Notes under the pieces: generated by a model
Database searches by the model: none
What the model was told of the DNA's origin: nothing
Seen by the model: only the letters and a program-made list of their open reading frames with translations
Position numbers and translations under genes: made by a program
Shown here: positions 6,880-18,536 of the stretch, piece by piece
Position numbering within the stretch: the first letter of the stretch is position 1
Layout of the letters: each line of letters starts with the position of its first letter
Source of the DNA: Neptuniibacter sp. CAU 1671
Lineage (GTDB): Bacteria > Pseudomonadota > Gammaproteobacteria > Pseudomonadales > Balneatricaceae
Assembly (NCBI RefSeq): GCF_029222905.1
Contig: NZ_JARHUE010000007.1
Location: 1 to 64,000 of the forward strand
Direction of reading: 5' to 3'
DNA length: 64,000 bases

Positions 6880-7101
6880 TTAATCGTCCTTGTCACAGCA
6901 CCCCTGCCCCAACTGAATGGGTGGGCACTTCACATCACCATAGGAACAGAAAACACAGCAATCACCCTGCAGCGGCCTAATGAGCTGATGACAGGCTTTG
7001 CATTCATAGAAGAACTGGCAAAACGTCGTCGGCATCAGCTCTTTTTCCTGATGCCCGCAATGAGGACAGGTCAACGTACTGTGCAAAATCAGTTCAGGCA
7101 T
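6880..7101 (-). CDS. GDCCVxC-domain small cysteine-rich protein
   Basis: A 73-residue protein with CPHCG near the N-terminus, CKAC in the middle, then the signature GDCCVFCSYGDVKCPP and a terminal GCCDKDD. This is the GDCCVxC family, in which some members carry selenocysteine. Here all positions are ordinary cysteines. The pattern suggests a metal-binding or redox protein, but no function is established. I start at ATG 7099-7101, giving MPELILHST; a GTG at 7117-7119 is possible. It lies 35 bp downstream of the membrane-protein gene, likely in one transcript. Confidence 0.8.
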   Translation of the reverse strand: MPELILHSTLTCPHCGHQEKELMPTTFCQFFYECKACHQLIRPLQGDCCVFCSYGDVKCPPIQLGQGCCDKDD

Positions 7102-7136
7102 TAGGGTGCAGCCTCTCACCTTGGATGCAGATACCT

Positions 7137-7463
7137 TTAACAGCGTTCGTTTTGTCCCTTGTAGCCACCCCGGCGCACTTTATCGAAATGAACCGACAGA
7201 ATCAGCCCAGTGATAAACGCTCCAACAGCTAAGGTGGCAGTCGCAGTGTTTACCCCAAACTCAAAGGGCAGATACAGCAGTAATCCGCCGCCCAGCACTA
7301 CATTGATGCTGCCCCAGATAATATTCACGGCGGGTGAGGAGTTACCGATGCCCGGCGGGCAGGAAAATACGGTAGGAAACGGCTGTCCCAGCAAACCGGA
7401 TACCAGATGCGGTATGCAGTTACACAGGAACACCCCGGCAAAGAAATGTACTGCTATATCCAT
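7137..7463 (-). CDS. Small conserved membrane protein
   Basis: A 108-residue protein with three or four hydrophobic segments (HFFAGVFLCNCIPHLVSGLLG, VNIIWGSINVVLGGGLLLYLPF, ATATLAVGAFITGLILSVHF) and a charged C-terminus. The start is supported by AGGAGAAGG 6-7 nt upstream. I do not recognise a characterised family. Cysteines in the first segment and pairing with the cysteine-rich neighbour suggest the two act together, which is inference from position only. Confidence 0.7.
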   Translation of the reverse strand: MDIAVHFFAGVFLCNCIPHLVSGLLGQPFPTVFSCPPGIGNSSPAVNIIWGSINVVLGGGLLLYLPFEFGVNTATATLAVGAFITGLILSVHFDKVRRGGYKGQNERC

Positions 7464-7599
7464 AAGCCTTCTCCTCTAGTGTGATCGCTCAACCTATCCG
7501 GCACGGTGGTTTATTAGTTGATACTGGCCTATGACGTAGGTTTATTCCAGCATTACGTAGACGCTGAAAAAAGGTTGAGGATTTAAACAAGGCAGAAAC

Positions 7600-7632
7600 A
7601 AAAAACCCGAGTGTTTCCACCCGGGTTTTTTT
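7600..7632 (-). terminator. Intrinsic terminator of the sucAB-lpd-sucCD operon
   Basis: Read on the minus strand, AAACCCG-GGTG, loop GAAA, CAC-T-CGGGTTT is followed by TTTTTTGTTT. It begins about 20 nt after the sucD stop codon and is the only strong terminator in the 8-kb suc block. Confidence 0.88.
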
Positions 7633-7653
7633 AAAGCGAAATAACGCGCTGGC

Positions 7654-8526
7654 TTACCAGCCGGTTACTTCACGCAGTGCATCGCCAATCTGCGCCAGAG
7701 AACGTACGGTTTTAACACCGGCGTCTTCCAGAGCGGCAAATTTCTCGTCTGCAGTACCTTTACCACCGGAGATGATCGCACCGGCGTGGCCCATACGCTT
7801 ACCAGCAGGTGCGGTAACACCAGCGATGTAAGACACAACAGGCTTAGTCACGTTTGCTTTGATGTAAGCAGCAGCTTCTTCTTCTGCAGAACCACCGATC
7901 TCACCGATCATTACAATCGCTTCGGTCTGTGGGTCGTTCTGGAACATTTCCAGAATATCGATGAAGTTAGAACCTGGGATCGGGTCACCACCGATACCAA
8001 CACAGGTAGACTGACCGAAGCCAGCGTCAGTAGTCTGCTTAACTGCTTCATAAGTCAGAGTACCGGAGCGGGATACGATGCCCACTTTACCTGGCAGGTG
8101 GATGTGACCTGGCATGATACCGATCTTGCACTCGCCCGGAGTGATAACGCCTGGGCAGTTAGGACCGATCAGGCGTACGCCCAGCTCGTCACACTTCACT
8201 TTACATTCCAGCATGTCCATTACAGGGATGTGCTCAGTGATACAAACGATCAGTTTGATACCGCTGTTAGCCGCTTCCAGAATGGAATCTTTACAGAATG
8301 GTGCTGGTACGTAGATAACAGACGCTTCAGCGCCAGTTGCTTCTACCGCTTCTGCAACAGTGTTGAATACTGGCAGACCCAGGTGCTCAGTACCGCCTTT
8401 GCCCGGGGTAACACCGCCGACCATTTTAGTACCGTAGGCAATTGCCTGTTCAGAGTGGAAGGTACCCTGACCACCAGTGAAACCCTGACAGATTACTTTG
8501 GTGTCTTTGTTAATCAGTACGGACAT
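7654..8526 (-). CDS. sucD: Succinyl-CoA synthetase, alpha subunit
   Basis: 290 residues. Together with SucC it interconverts succinyl-CoA and succinate with nucleotide phosphorylation, the substrate-level step of the TCA cycle. The N-terminal CoA-binding Rossmann domain contains [15 protein letters not shown], and the ligase domain contains GPNCPG and the phosphohistidine loop KRMGHAGAI. Length and ends match the family. Its start is 2 bp after the sucC stop (8529), so the pair is translationally coupled. Last gene of the operon. Confidence 0.97.
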   Translation of the reverse strand: MSVLINKDTKVICQGFTGGQGTFHSEQAIAYGTKMVGGVTPGKGGTEHLGLPVFNTVAEAVEATGAEASVIYVPAPFCKDSILEAANSGIKLIVCITEHIPVMDMLECKVKCDELGVRLIGPNCPGVITPGECKIGIMPGHIHLPGKVGIVSRSGTLTYEAVKQTTDAGFGQSTCVGIGGDPIPGSNFIDILEMFQNDPQTEAIVMIGEIGGSAEEEAAAYIKANVTKPVVSYIAGVTAPAGKRMGHAGAIISGGKGTADEKFAALEDAGVKTVRSLAQIGDALREVTGW

Positions 8527-8528
8527 GA

Positions 8529-9695
8529 TTATTTACCCTCCGCTGCTTTCACTGCCTGAACAGCAGCGTCAGTCAAACTCGTTGCTGCAATGATGTCCAG
8601 ACCAGACTCAGACAGCAGCTGAGAACCCAGCTCAGCATTGTTACCTTCCAGACGTACAACTACAGGTACGTTTACACCCACTTCTTTAACAGCGCCGATG
8701 ATACCTTCGGCAATCAGGTCGCAGCGTACGATACCACCAAAGATGTTAACCAGTACGGCCTTAACTTTGCTGTCTTCCAGGATGATTTTGAACGCTTCGG
8801 TTACACGCTCTTTAGTCGCGCCGCCGCCTACGTCCAGGAAGTTTGCAGGGAAACCACCGTGCAGAGAAACGATGTCCATGGTACCCATGGCCAGACCCGC
8901 ACCGTTCACCATGCAGCCGATGCTGCCGTCCAGTGCTACGTAGTTCAGATCCCACTCAGCCGCGCGCGCTTCACGAGCGTCTTCCTGAGATGGATCTTCC
9001 ATTGCCTGCAGGTCTTTGTGACGGTAAACCGCGTTGCCGTCGATCGCTACTTTAGCGTCCAGGCAGTGCAGGTTGCCTTCAGTGGTGATAACCAGCGGGT
9101 TGATTTCCAGCAGCGCCAGGTCTTTTTCCTGGAACATTTTAGCCAGACCCAGGAAGATGTTGACGAACTGCTTGATCTGGTCGCCCTTCAGGCCCAGTTT
9201 GAATGCCAGTTCGCGGCCCTGATATGGCTGTGCGCCGGTCAGAGGATCGATGGTCGCTTTCAGAATTTTTTCTGGAGTTTCTTCAGCAACTTTCTCGATC
9301 TCAACACCACCTTCAGTAGAGGCCATGAAAACGATACGGCGAGAAGAACGGTCTACAACCGCACCCAGATACAGCTCGTTGGCGATATCGGTGCAATCTT
9401 CAACCAGAATTTTGGAAACAGGCTGACCGTTAGCGTCAGTCTGATAAGTTACAAGGTTTTTGCCCAGCCACTTGGCAGCAAATTCCTGTGCTTCAGCTGG
9501 AGAGTCAACCAGCTTTACACCGCCCGCTTTACCACGGCCACCGGCGTGCACCTGAGTCTTAACAACCCACTTGTTACCGCCAATTTTAGTTGCAGCTTCA
9601 GCAGCTGCTTCTGGGGTATCTACTGCGTATCCTTTGGATACAGGCAGACCATATTCGGCAAACAGTTGTTTACCCTGGTACTCATGAAGGTTCAT
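8529..9695 (-). CDS. sucC: Succinyl-CoA synthetase, beta subunit
   Basis: 388 residues starting [16 protein letters not shown]. An ATP-grasp domain binds the nucleotide ([18 protein letters not shown] near 45-62), and the C-terminal domain carries GGGATKERV and [10 protein letters not shown], which contact the alpha subunit. This subunit decides ADP or GDP specificity, which I cannot read by eye. It follows lpd by 138 bp that include a small hairpin but no terminator, so sucCD is probably read from the sucA transcript. Confidence 0.97.
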   Translation of the reverse strand: MNLHEYQGKQLFAEYGLPVSKGYAVDTPEAAAEAATKIGGNKWVVKTQVHAGGRGKAGGVKLVDSPAEAQEFAAKWLGKNLVTYQTDANGQPVSKILVEDCTDIANELYLGAVVDRSSRRIVFMASTEGGVEIEKVAEETPEKILKATIDPLTGAQPYQGRELAFKLGLKGDQIKQFVNIFLGLAKMFQEKDLALLEINPLVITTEGNLHCLDAKVAIDGNAVYRHKDLQAMEDPSQEDAREARAAEWDLNYVALDGSIGCMVNGAGLAMGTMDIVSLHGGFPANFLDVGGGATKERVTEAFKIILEDSKVKAVLVNIFGGIVRCDLIAEGIIGAVKEVGVNVPVVVRLEGNNAELGSQLLSESGLDIIAATSLTDAAVQAVKAAEGK

Positions 9696-9787
9696 GCTCT
9701 AATCCGTTGTGTTGTCTTGATAATTTTCAGTACCGGAACGATCAGCCCCGATACCCTGTTGGGTTTCAACAACGATCCGCTGAGAAG

Positions 9788-9811
9788 GCCGGGACCGCCG
9801 TTGATCCCGAC
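9788..9811 (-). other. Intercistronic hairpin between lpd and sucC
   Basis: On the minus strand GTCGGGA pairs with TCCCGGC (one G-T pair) across a 10-nt loop, with no T-tract. It starts within 25 nt of the lpd stop codon. Without a U-run it is more likely an mRNA processing or stabilising element than a terminator. Confidence 0.45.
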
Positions 9812-9833
9812 TTATTATTTATTCACCGCGTGC

Positions 9834-11273
<1,440 letters not shown>

Positions 11274-11311
11274 TTATCCTATCTTCCACTCTGTACTTGT
11301 TGTAACTGGAA

Positions 11312-12541
11312 TTAAACTTCCAGCAACATCCGTGCCGGATCTTCCAGAAGATCCTTAATTGCCACCAGGAACTGCACCGCATCTTTACCGTCAATCATGC
11401 GGTGATCGTAAGACAGTGCCAGATACATCATTGGCAGAATCTCAACCTGGCCATTTACAGCCATTGGGCGATCCTGGATTTTGTGCATACCCAAAATAGC
11501 CGTCTGTGGCGGGTTCAGGATTGGCGTAGACATCAGGGAACCGAACACACCACCGTTGGTGATGGTAAAGGTACCGCCCTGCATATCTTCCATACCCAGC
11601 TTGCCGTCACGGCCACGCTTACCGAAGTCAGCGATGGTCGCTTCAACATCAGCCAGGCTCATGCTGTCAGTGTCACGCAGTACAGGTACCATCAGGCCGC
11701 GCTCAGTAGACACGGCTACACCGATATCCTGATAACCGTGATACACCATGTCGTTACCGTCGATAGACGCGTTTACAGCAGGGAAACGTTTCAGTGCTTC
11801 AGTCGCCGCTTTTACGAAGAAGGACATGAAGCCCAGACGGGTACCGCCGTGAACTTTTTCAAACAGGTCTTTGTACTGTTTGCGCATCTCCATAACAGGC
11901 TTCATGTTGACTTCGTTATAGGTCGTCAACATCGCTGCATTCTGCTGCGCTTCAACCAGACGACGTGCAATGGTGGCACGCAGACGGGTCATTGGAACGC
12001 GTTTTTCTACACGCTCACCGGCAGGTACATTCAGCGCAACCGCTGGAGCAGCAGCGGCTGGTGCAGCCGCAGGTGCTGGTGCTGGAGCAGCAACAGGTGC
12101 AGGCGCAGCCGCACCCGCTTTCAGGAAGTTCTGTACGTCTTCCTTAGTGATGCCACCGTTTTTGCCGGTACCAGGAATCTTGGACGCATCCAGATTGTTT
12201 TCTTCGATCAGCTTGCGTGCAGCAGGGCCAACCTTATCTGCATCGCCAGCGTCTGCTTCAGCAGCCGGTGCAGCGGCAGCTGGAGCAGCGGCAGAACCTG
12301 CAGCACCCGCTGTGAATACCGCAATAACTTCATCGCTGAGGACTGTATCGCCCTCACCCTTCAGCACTTCTGAAAGAACACCGTCTTCCGGTGCAACCAC
12401 TTCCAAAACCACTTTATCGGTTTCGATATCAACAATCAGTTCATCGGCTGAACAAGCTTCACCCGGCTGTTTGTGCCATGTTGCGATCGTACCGTCTGCT
12501 ACGGATTCGGGAAAAGTCGGCGCTTTGATTTCGATGGACAT
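11312..12541 (-). CDS. sucB: Dihydrolipoyllysine succinyltransferase (E2 of 2-oxoglutarate dehydrogenase)
   Basis: 409 residues. One lipoyl domain (lysine in [11 protein letters not shown] near residue 43), an Ala/Pro-rich linker, a peripheral-subunit-binding domain ([18 protein letters not shown]), a second flexible Ala/Pro linker rich in APAPAPA, and a catalytic domain ending in [14 protein letters not shown] with the active His and Asp. It forms the core of the complex and transfers succinyl to CoA. It sits 62 bp after sucA and 41 bp before lpd in one operon. Confidence 0.97.
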   Translation of the reverse strand: MSIEIKAPTFPESVADGTIATWHKQPGEACSADELIVDIETDKVVLEVVAPEDGVLSEVLKGEGDTVLSDEVIAVFTAGAAGSAAAPAAAAPAAEADAGDADKVGPAARKLIEENNLDASKIPGTGKNGGITKEDVQNFLKAGAAAPAPVAAPAPAPAAAPAAAAPAVALNVPAGERVEKRVPMTRLRATIARRLVEAQQNAAMLTTYNEVNMKPVMEMRKQYKDLFEKVHGGTRLGFMSFFVKAATEALKRFPAVNASIDGNDMVYHGYQDIGVAVSTERGLMVPVLRDTDSMSLADVEATIADFGKRGRDGKLGMEDMQGGTFTITNGGVFGSLMSTPILNPPQTAILGMHKIQDRPMAVNGQVEILPMMYLALSYDHRMIDGKDAVQFLVAIKDLLEDPARMLLEV

Positions 12542-12603
12542 GTTTTTTCCTTATCGTATTTTCACCGTCAGGCGATTATTAAAATGTGCGGTTAATCGCC
12601 TGA

Positions 12604-15435
12604 TCAACCGTTGAGTGCTTCATTTACAAGTGCTTCCTGCTGCTCCACGTGGACGGAGATATATCCGACCGCAGGGGCGGCAGAAGCCGGACGGCCTACG
12701 CCTTCCAGATTCAGATTAAGGCCAAGCTCGCGCAGCGTATTACGCATATGGTGCTGCGAGCAGTACCAGGCACCCTGGTTCATTGGCTCTTCCTGACACC
12801 AGACCACAGACTCCAGATTGGTGTACTGTTTGATCTTCTCGCCAAGAATCGCTTCAGGGAACGGATACAGCTGCTCAATACGAACAATGGCAACATCTTC
12901 TTTTTCCAGCTCTGCACGACGGTTGTACAGATCGTAGTAGACCTTACCGCCACACAGCACTACACGTTTTACTTTCTTCGGATCCAGGTTATCTACTTCA
13001 CCAATCACCGGCTGGAAGCCACCCTGGGCCAGTTCGTCCAGCGTAGAGACCGCCTGTTTGTGACGCAGCAGACTCTTCGGTGACATAACAATCAGCGGCT
13101 TACGCAGCGGACGGATCACCTGACGACGCAACAGATGGAAAATCTGGGCCGGCGTAGTCGGCGTACAAACCTGAATGTTGTGCTCAGCACACAGCTGCAG
13201 GTAGCGTTCCAGACGCGCAGAAGAGTGCTCCGGACCCTGACCTTCAAAACCGTGTGGCAACAGCATAGTCAGACCACACAGACGCTGCCACTTGTGCTCA
13301 CCACTGGTGATGAACTGGTCGATCACCACCTGAGCACCGTTAGCAAAGTCACCAAACTGAGCTTCCCAGATCACCAGCGCGTTTGGCGTGGTGGTGGAAT
13401 AACCGTATTCAAACGCCAACACCGCTTCTTCAGACAGGTAAGAGTCATGAATGGTCATCGGTGGCTGGTCAGCCGACAGGTTCTGCAGTGCGACGTAAAC
13501 AGAGGCATCTTTCTGGTTATGCAGGACTGCATGACGGTGAGAGAAGGTACCACGACCTACATCCTGACCGGTCAGACGGATTGGGTGGCCCTGTGCCAGA
13601 ATGGAGGCGTAAGCCAGAGATTCAGCCATGCCCCAGTTCAGCTCCATACCGCCAGCAGCCATGCGCTTGCGGTCGTCCAGAATTTTCTGAACCTGACGCT
13701 GAACAATAAAGCCTTCAGGTACTTCAGCCAGTTTGGCACCCAGTTCCTGCAGCAGTTTGATATCGACACCGGAGTCACAGTCAAACGACCATTCGTGACC
13801 CAGATACGGTTTCCAGTCTACAAACAATTCAGAGTTAGGCTCATGAATCAGAGACTTGGCAACATGCTGACCGTTTTCCAGTGCCTGACGGTAGTCTTTC
13901 TCCATCGCCACACTCTGTTCAGCGGTAATCACACCCTCGTCGATCAGACGCTGAGCGTACAGTTCGCGGGTGGATTTCTGCTTTTTGATCTGCGCGTACA
14001 TCAGTGGCTGAGTACCGGACGGTTCATCCGCTTCGTTATGGCCACGACGACGGTAGCAGACCAGATCGATCACCACGTCTTTTTTGAATTCATTACGGTA
14101 GTCCAGCGCCACCTGGCTGACAAAACGTACCGCTTCCGGATCATCACCGTTCACATGGAAGATCGGCGCCTGAACCATCTTGGCCACATCGGTCGCATAC
14201 TCGCTGGAGCGGGCATCTTCCTGTTTGGAAGTCGTGAAACCGACCTGGTTGTTGATCACAAGATGAATAGTACCGCCGGTTTTGTAAGCGCGGGTCTGGG
14301 ACATCTGGAAGGTTTCCATGACCACACCCTGACCAGCAAACGCTGCATCACCGTGAATGTTGATTGGCACAACGGTATCACCCACGCAGTCACCACGACG
14401 GTCCTGACGGGCACGTACAGAACCCTCAACCACCGGCGCAACGATCTCAAGGTGAGACGGGTTGAAGGCCATTGCAATGTGCACTTCACCCCCGGCCGTT
14501 TCAACGTTGGACGAGAAGCCCTGGTGATATTTCACGTCACCGGAGGTCTCAACCAGTTTTTTACCTTCAAACTCGCTGAACAGGTCCGCTGGGTTTTTAC
14601 CGAAGATATTTACCAGAGTATTCAGACGACCACGGTGCGCCATGCCGATAACCAGCTCTTTGGCACCATGACGACCGGCACGCTGCACCAGAGTGTGCAG
14701 ACAGACGATCATTGATTCACCGCCTTCAAGGCCGAAACGCTTGGCGCCGGCATAACGTGAACCCAGGTATTTTTCCAGACCTTCTGCTGCGGTCAGGCGC
14801 TCAAGGATGTTGAGCTTTTTCTCAACCGGGGTATCAGGATGCGCACGAACAGGTTCCAGTCGGGACTGAATCCAGCGTTTTTCCTGCGTATCCACAATGT
14901 GCATGTACTCTGCACCCACAGTGGTGCAGTAGGTTTTCTTCAGATCGTCAACGATCTGCTTCAGCGGCGCTTCTTCTGGACCAAAGAACAGAGAACCCAG
15001 CTGGAATACGGTGTCGTAATCGGCTTCAGACAGCTCGTGGAAGCGCAGATCAAGGTCTGGCACATCTTCACGTTGCATCAGACCCAATGGGTCGATGGTA
15101 GCTACCTGGTGACCACGCACACGGTATGCGTTAATCATCCGCAGTACACGAACCTGCTTCTTCTCGTGCTCGGAGCTGACAGAGCTCACGGCAACCGGCA
15201 GGGCGCGTTTCTGGTTTTTAGATAGGTAAAGGAAATGCTCCCGAATGGTGGAGTGCGGAACATCCTGTGTCAGGTTGTCACCCACTTTGGGGAGCTGATC
15301 GAACTCTTCACGCCACTCTTGTGGAACAGCGTTAGGGTCCATGAGGTAGGTTTCGTACAGTGCTTCTACATATGAAAGGTTGCCACCGTAAAGGTGTGCG
15401 TTCTTCCACATGAGATCCATGATGCCTTCTTGCAT
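12604..15435 (-). CDS. sucA: 2-Oxoglutarate dehydrogenase E1 component
   Basis: 943 residues from MQEGIMDLMWKNAHLYGG. Thiamine diphosphate-dependent decarboxylase of the 2-oxoglutarate complex. Recognisable parts are the N-terminal E2-interaction helix (YVEALYETYLMDPNAVPQEW), the catalytic GMAHRGRLN and GDAAFAGQG motifs, and the transketolase-like C-terminal domain (EYGYSTTTPNALVIWEAQFGDF). An in-frame GTG at 15481-15483 would add 16 residues. I use the ATG at 15433-15435 because related E1 proteins begin at the matching MQE, but the upstream start has the better purine-rich ribosome binding site. First gene of the suc operon. Confidence 0.95.
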   Translation of the reverse strand: MQEGIMDLMWKNAHLYGGNLSYVEALYETYLMDPNAVPQEWREEFDQLPKVGDNLTQDVPHSTIREHFLYLSKNQKRALPVAVSSVSSEHEKKQVRVLRMINAYRVRGHQVATIDPLGLMQREDVPDLDLRFHELSEADYDTVFQLGSLFFGPEEAPLKQIVDDLKKTYCTTVGAEYMHIVDTQEKRWIQSRLEPVRAHPDTPVEKKLNILERLTAAEGLEKYLGSRYAGAKRFGLEGGESMIVCLHTLVQRAGRHGAKELVIGMAHRGRLNTLVNIFGKNPADLFSEFEGKKLVETSGDVKYHQGFSSNVETAGGEVHIAMAFNPSHLEIVAPVVEGSVRARQDRRGDCVGDTVVPINIHGDAAFAGQGVVMETFQMSQTRAYKTGGTIHLVINNQVGFTTSKQEDARSSEYATDVAKMVQAPIFHVNGDDPEAVRFVSQVALDYRNEFKKDVVIDLVCYRRRGHNEADEPSGTQPLMYAQIKKQKSTRELYAQRLIDEGVITAEQSVAMEKDYRQALENGQHVAKSLIHEPNSELFVDWKPYLGHEWSFDCDSGVDIKLLQELGAKLAEVPEGFIVQRQVQKILDDRKRMAAGGMELNWGMAESLAYASILAQGHPIRLTGQDVGRGTFSHRHAVLHNQKDASVYVALQNLSADQPPMTIHDSYLSEEAVLAFEYGYSTTTPNALVIWEAQFGDFANGAQVVIDQFITSGEHKWQRLCGLTMLLPHGFEGQGPEHSSARLERYLQLCAEHNIQVCTPTTPAQIFHLLRRQVIRPLRKPLIVMSPKSLLRHKQAVSTLDELAQGGFQPVIGEVDNLDPKKVKRVVLCGGKVYYDLYNRRAELEKEDVAIVRIEQLYPFPEAILGEKIKQYTNLESVVWCQEEPMNQGAWYCSQHHMRNTLRELGLNLNLEGVGRPASAAPAVGYISVHVEQQEALVNEALNG

Positions 15436-15510
15436 TCTTTGATCACCCTGGCTCTGGGAGTTTGTGGCGACTAAGGGGTTCACCCTATCGCCCCCCTCTT
15501 GGAGTTAACC

Positions 15511-15547
15511 TTTGGTATTAACCAAACTGACACTAAGTACAGTTTGG
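15511..15547 (-). promoter_or_regulatory. Overlapping inverted repeats in the sucA leader
   Basis: TTTGGT-ATTA-ACCAAA (15511-15526) overlaps CCAAACTG-N10-CAGTTTGG (15522-15547, perfect 8-bp arms). The shared ACCAAA can pair either way but not both at once. It lies about 75-110 nt upstream of the sucA ATG. It could be an operator for a dimeric regulator or a pair of exclusive RNA hairpins. No regulator can be named. Confidence 0.5.
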
Positions 15548-15604
15548 GGCTGCTATCTTAAAACGTTTGGTTGTGCGGGTTAAATAATTCTTTGTGTGAA
15601 TATT

Positions 15605-15638
15605 GGGAAAAAAATCTACGTCGTTGTAGATTGTTCCC
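15605..15638. other. Two-part hairpin between sdhB and sucA
   Basis: GGGAA (15605-15609) pairs with TTCCC (15634-15638), and inside it ATCTAC (15613-15618) pairs with GTAGAT around GTCGTT. It lies downstream of the sdhB terminator and upstream of the sucA leader. No T-tract on either strand fits a terminator, so its role is unknown. Confidence 0.35.
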
Positions 15639-15656
15639 GCCCGCATGGGTATGGCC

Positions 15657-15687
15657 AAAAAAAAGCGGCGCCCGAGGGCACCGCTTC
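15657..15687 (-). terminator. Intrinsic terminator after sdhB
   Basis: On the minus strand AAGCGGTGCCC/GGGCGCCGCTT (one T-G pair) with a 2-nt loop is followed by eight T. It begins about 10 nt after the sdhB stop and separates the sdh and suc transcripts, unlike the single sdh-suc unit of E. coli. Confidence 0.9.
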
Positions 15688-15695
15688 GTCTGTCA

Positions 15696-16400
15696 TCAGG
15701 TCGCCTGGGACAGCAGCATGTTGCGAATTTTGCCGATTGCCTTGGTCGGGTTAAGACCTTTAGGGCAAACGTTGACGCAGTTCATGATGCCGTGGCAACG
15801 GAAGACGCTGAATGGATCGTCCAGATCAGCCAGACGCTCACGGGTTGCCGTGTCGCGGCTGTCGGCCAGGAAGCGGTATGCCTGCAGCAAACCGGATGGG
15901 CCGATGAACTTGTCCGGGTTCCACCAGAAAGACGGACATGCAGTTGAACAGCACGCACAGAGAATACACTCGTACAGACCATCCAGTTCTGCGCGGTCTT
16001 CCGGAGACTGCAGACGCTCGATGGCTGGCGCTGGCGTGTTGTTGATCAGGTAAGGCTTGATCTTCTCATACTGCGTGTAGAACTGGGTCATGTCGACAAC
16101 CAGGTCACGGATAACCGGCAGACCAGGCAGTGGACGCAACACGATCTTGTCGTTTTCAACCACCGCAGACAGCGGGGTGATACACGCCAGACCGTTGGTA
16201 CCGTTCATGTTCATACCGTCAGAACCGCATACGCCTTCACGGCATGAACGACGGTACGTCAGGGAAGGATCTTTGTCCTTCAGCAGCTGGAGCAGATCCA
16301 GCACCATGATGTCCTTGCCACCAGGAATATCGATATGGATATCCTGCATGTAAGGAGCATCGTCAGTCTCTGGGTTGTAGCGATAAACACTCACCAACAT
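15696..16400 (-). CDS. sdhB: Succinate dehydrogenase iron-sulfur subunit
   Basis: 234 residues. Carries electrons from the flavin of SdhA to quinone. The [2Fe-2S] ligands are in CREGVCGSDGMNMNG (about 56-70) plus a later C, the [4Fe-4S] set in CILCACCSTACP (about 146-157) and the [3Fe-4S] set in CHGIMNCVNVCPKG (near 204-217). All cysteines are present and the length is normal. It starts 12 bp after sdhA and is the last gene of sdhCDAB. Confidence 0.97.
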   Translation of the reverse strand: MLVSVYRYNPETDDAPYMQDIHIDIPGGKDIMVLDLLQLLKDKDPSLTYRRSCREGVCGSDGMNMNGTNGLACITPLSAVVENDKIVLRPLPGLPVIRDLVVDMTQFYTQYEKIKPYLINNTPAPAIERLQSPEDRAELDGLYECILCACCSTACPSFWWNPDKFIGPSGLLQAYRFLADSRDTATRERLADLDDPFSVFRCHGIMNCVNVCPKGLNPTKAIGKIRNMLLSQAT

Positions 16401-16412
16401 GATTGCAACTCC

Positions 16413-18185
16413 TTAGTAAGTACGGATTTTCGGTGGGAACGGCTCCATGGTCTTAGGAGCAAAGTTCACCGCACGTTTACCGATACGTTTCTCGGTTGGG
16501 AAGTACAGAGAGTGGCACAGCCAGTTTTCGTCATCACGTTCAGTGAAGTCGTTACGGGCGTGAGCACCACGGGATTCTTTACGTACTTCAGCCGCAATAG
16601 CAGTTGCTTCAGCGACCTCCATCAGGTTTTCAAGTTCCAGTGCTTCAATACGGGCCGTATTAAATGCCAGGCTCTTGTCTTCCAGATGCAGGTTGCTGAT
16701 TTTTTCACGAATGCCTTTCAGCAGCTCAAGACCTTTCTGCATGCTTTCGCCGTCACGGAATACACCGAAGTACAGCTGCATGCAGTTCTGAAGTTCTTTA
16801 CGGACTTCAGCAACGCTTTCGCCACCGGTAGAGTTGTTCAGACGGTTCAGACGTGCCATTGCAGCATCGATGTTTGCATCGGTCGCGTCTTTAACGGCAT
16901 AACCTTCACGCATCTGCTGCTCAATCTGGATACCTGCTGCACGACCAAATACCACCAGGTCAAGCAGAGAGTTACCACCCAGACGGTTAGCACCGTGTAC
17001 GGATACACAAGCAACTTCACCACAGGCAAACAGACCGTTGATGATGTAATCGTTACCGTCAGCGTCCTGACCGATTGCCTGACCACCGATGTTAGTGGCA
17101 ACACCACCCATCTGATAATGACAGGTTGGCACAACCGGAATCGGCGCCTTAACAGGGTCAGTTGCCGCGAAGGTTTTAGACAGTTCACAGATGCCTGGCA
17201 GACGTGAGTGCAGTACTTCTTCACCCAGATGGTCCAGCTTCAGGAATACGTGATCGCCCTCTTCGCCACAGCCACGGCCTTCCAGGATTTCAAGAATCAT
17301 GGAACGGGCTACAACGTCACGACCTGCAAGGTCTTTAGCGTTAGGAGCATAACGCTCCATGAAGCGCTCGCCGTCTTTGTTGACCAGGTAACCACCTTCA
17401 CCACGGCAGCCTTCTGTGACCAGTACACCCGCGCCGGCGATACCGGTTGGGTGGAACTGCCACATTTCCATATCCTGAGCAGGAACGCCGGCACGCATTG
17501 CCATACCCATACCGTCACCGGTATTGATCAGCGCGTTAGTCGTAGAGGCGTAAATACGGCCTGCACCACCGGTTGCCAGAACAGTTGCTTTGGCTTTGAT
17601 GTAAACGGTTTCGCCTGTTTCGATACAGATTGCGATACAGCCTACAACGTCACCGTCATCATTTTTAACCAAGTCAACGGCATACCATTCGTTCAGGAAG
17701 GTAGTACCGGCTTTCATATTGGCCTGATACAGCGTGTGCAGCAGTGCGTGACCGGTACGGTCAGCCGCAGCACAGGTACGGGCAGCCTGACCGCCTTCAC
17801 CGAAATTTTTGGACTGACCACCGAACGGACGCTGGTAGATACGGCCCTGTTCAGTACGGGAGAACGGCAGACCCATGTGGTCCAGCTCAAATACCGCCTG
17901 AGGACCTACAGAACACATGTACTCGATAGCGTCCTGGTCACCGATGTAATCGGAACCTTTAACGGTATCGTACATGTGCCAGCGCCAGTCATCGTTTGGA
18001 TCAGCACTAGCGATCGCACAGGTAATACCGCCCTGGGCAGATACCGTGTGCGAACGGGTTGGAAATACTTTGGTGACACAAGCAGTGTTCAGACCGCTCT
18101 GTGCCAGCTGCAGCGCGGCGCGCATACCAGCACCGCCACCACCGACAACAATCGCGTCGAAAGAAAGCGTACGCAGTTTAGACAT
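16413..18185 (-). CDS. sdhA: Succinate dehydrogenase flavoprotein subunit
   Basis: 590 residues. Oxidises succinate to fumarate using covalently bound FAD. The dinucleotide fold is [20 protein letters not shown] (14-33), the flavinylated histidine lies in SHTVSAQGG (about 46-54), and the substrate-site region includes [21 protein letters not shown]. The C-terminal domain ends PFPPKIRTY as in other SdhA. It starts 3 bp after the sdhD stop. The complex is bound to the inner membrane by SdhC/SdhD. Confidence 0.97.
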   Translation of the reverse strand: MSKLRTLSFDAIVVGGGGAGMRAALQLAQSGLNTACVTKVFPTRSHTVSAQGGITCAIASADPNDDWRWHMYDTVKGSDYIGDQDAIEYMCSVGPQAVFELDHMGLPFSRTEQGRIYQRPFGGQSKNFGEGGQAARTCAAADRTGHALLHTLYQANMKAGTTFLNEWYAVDLVKNDDGDVVGCIAICIETGETVYIKAKATVLATGGAGRIYASTTNALINTGDGMGMAMRAGVPAQDMEMWQFHPTGIAGAGVLVTEGCRGEGGYLVNKDGERFMERYAPNAKDLAGRDVVARSMILEILEGRGCGEEGDHVFLKLDHLGEEVLHSRLPGICELSKTFAATDPVKAPIPVVPTCHYQMGGVATNIGGQAIGQDADGNDYIINGLFACGEVACVSVHGANRLGGNSLLDLVVFGRAAGIQIEQQMREGYAVKDATDANIDAAMARLNRLNNSTGGESVAEVRKELQNCMQLYFGVFRDGESMQKGLELLKGIREKISNLHLEDKSLAFNTARIEALELENLMEVAEATAIAAEVRKESRGAHARNDFTERDDENWLCHSLYFPTEKRIGKRAVNFAPKTMEPFPPKIRTY

Positions 18186-18188
18186 CTC

Positions 18189-18536
18189 TTATACACCCCA
18201 CAGAATCATAATGCCCCAGATGACGTAGATAAACGTCAGCAGGCCAGTAGCAGACTGGAAAACAAACCGCAAAACGGTAGGTTTGATGTAGTCAGTAGAC
18301 ACAGACCACATGCCGATCCAGACGTGTGCTGCAAATGACAGCAGTGCCAGCAGGGTGAAAATACGCATGGCAGTGCCTTCAAACAGGCCCGTCCATGCTT
18401 CATAGGTCAGCTCAGCGCCAAAGCCCAGATAACCGATCATGAAAACGGTGTATACCGCCAGTACAACAGCAGTTACACGCTGGATCATCCAGTCATACAG
18501 TCCGCTTCGGCCGAAACTTGTGATACTGGTTACCAT
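18189..18536 (-). CDS. sdhD: Succinate dehydrogenase membrane anchor subunit SdhD
   Basis: 115 residues from MVTSITSFGRSGLYDW. Three transmembrane helices (VTAVVLAVYTVFMIGYLGF, MRIFTLLALLSFAAHVWIGM, LLTFIYVIWGIMILW). The histidine in AAHVWIGMWSV is the expected heme b ligand. ATG at 18534-18536 is chosen over the in-frame ATG 6 nt upstream because GGGAG is then correctly spaced and relatives begin MVT. The gene overlaps the end of sdhC by 7 nt (ATGGTAA). Confidence 0.93.
   Translation of the reverse strand: MVTSITSFGRSGLYDWMIQRVTAVVLAVYTVFMIGYLGFGAELTYEAWTGLFEGTAMRIFTLLALLSFAAHVWIGMWSVSTDYIKPTVLRFVFQSATGLLTFIYVIWGIMILWGV

Noticed and set aside
13135-14715. A 526-codon open frame antisense to sucA
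   Set aside because: Shadow frame produced by strong codon bias in sucA; rich in Thr, Arg, His and Gln with no domain, and sucA is unmistakable on the other strand. The same applies to long antisense frames over sucC/lpd (8859-9956), sdhA (17208-18338) and gltA (19351-20607).
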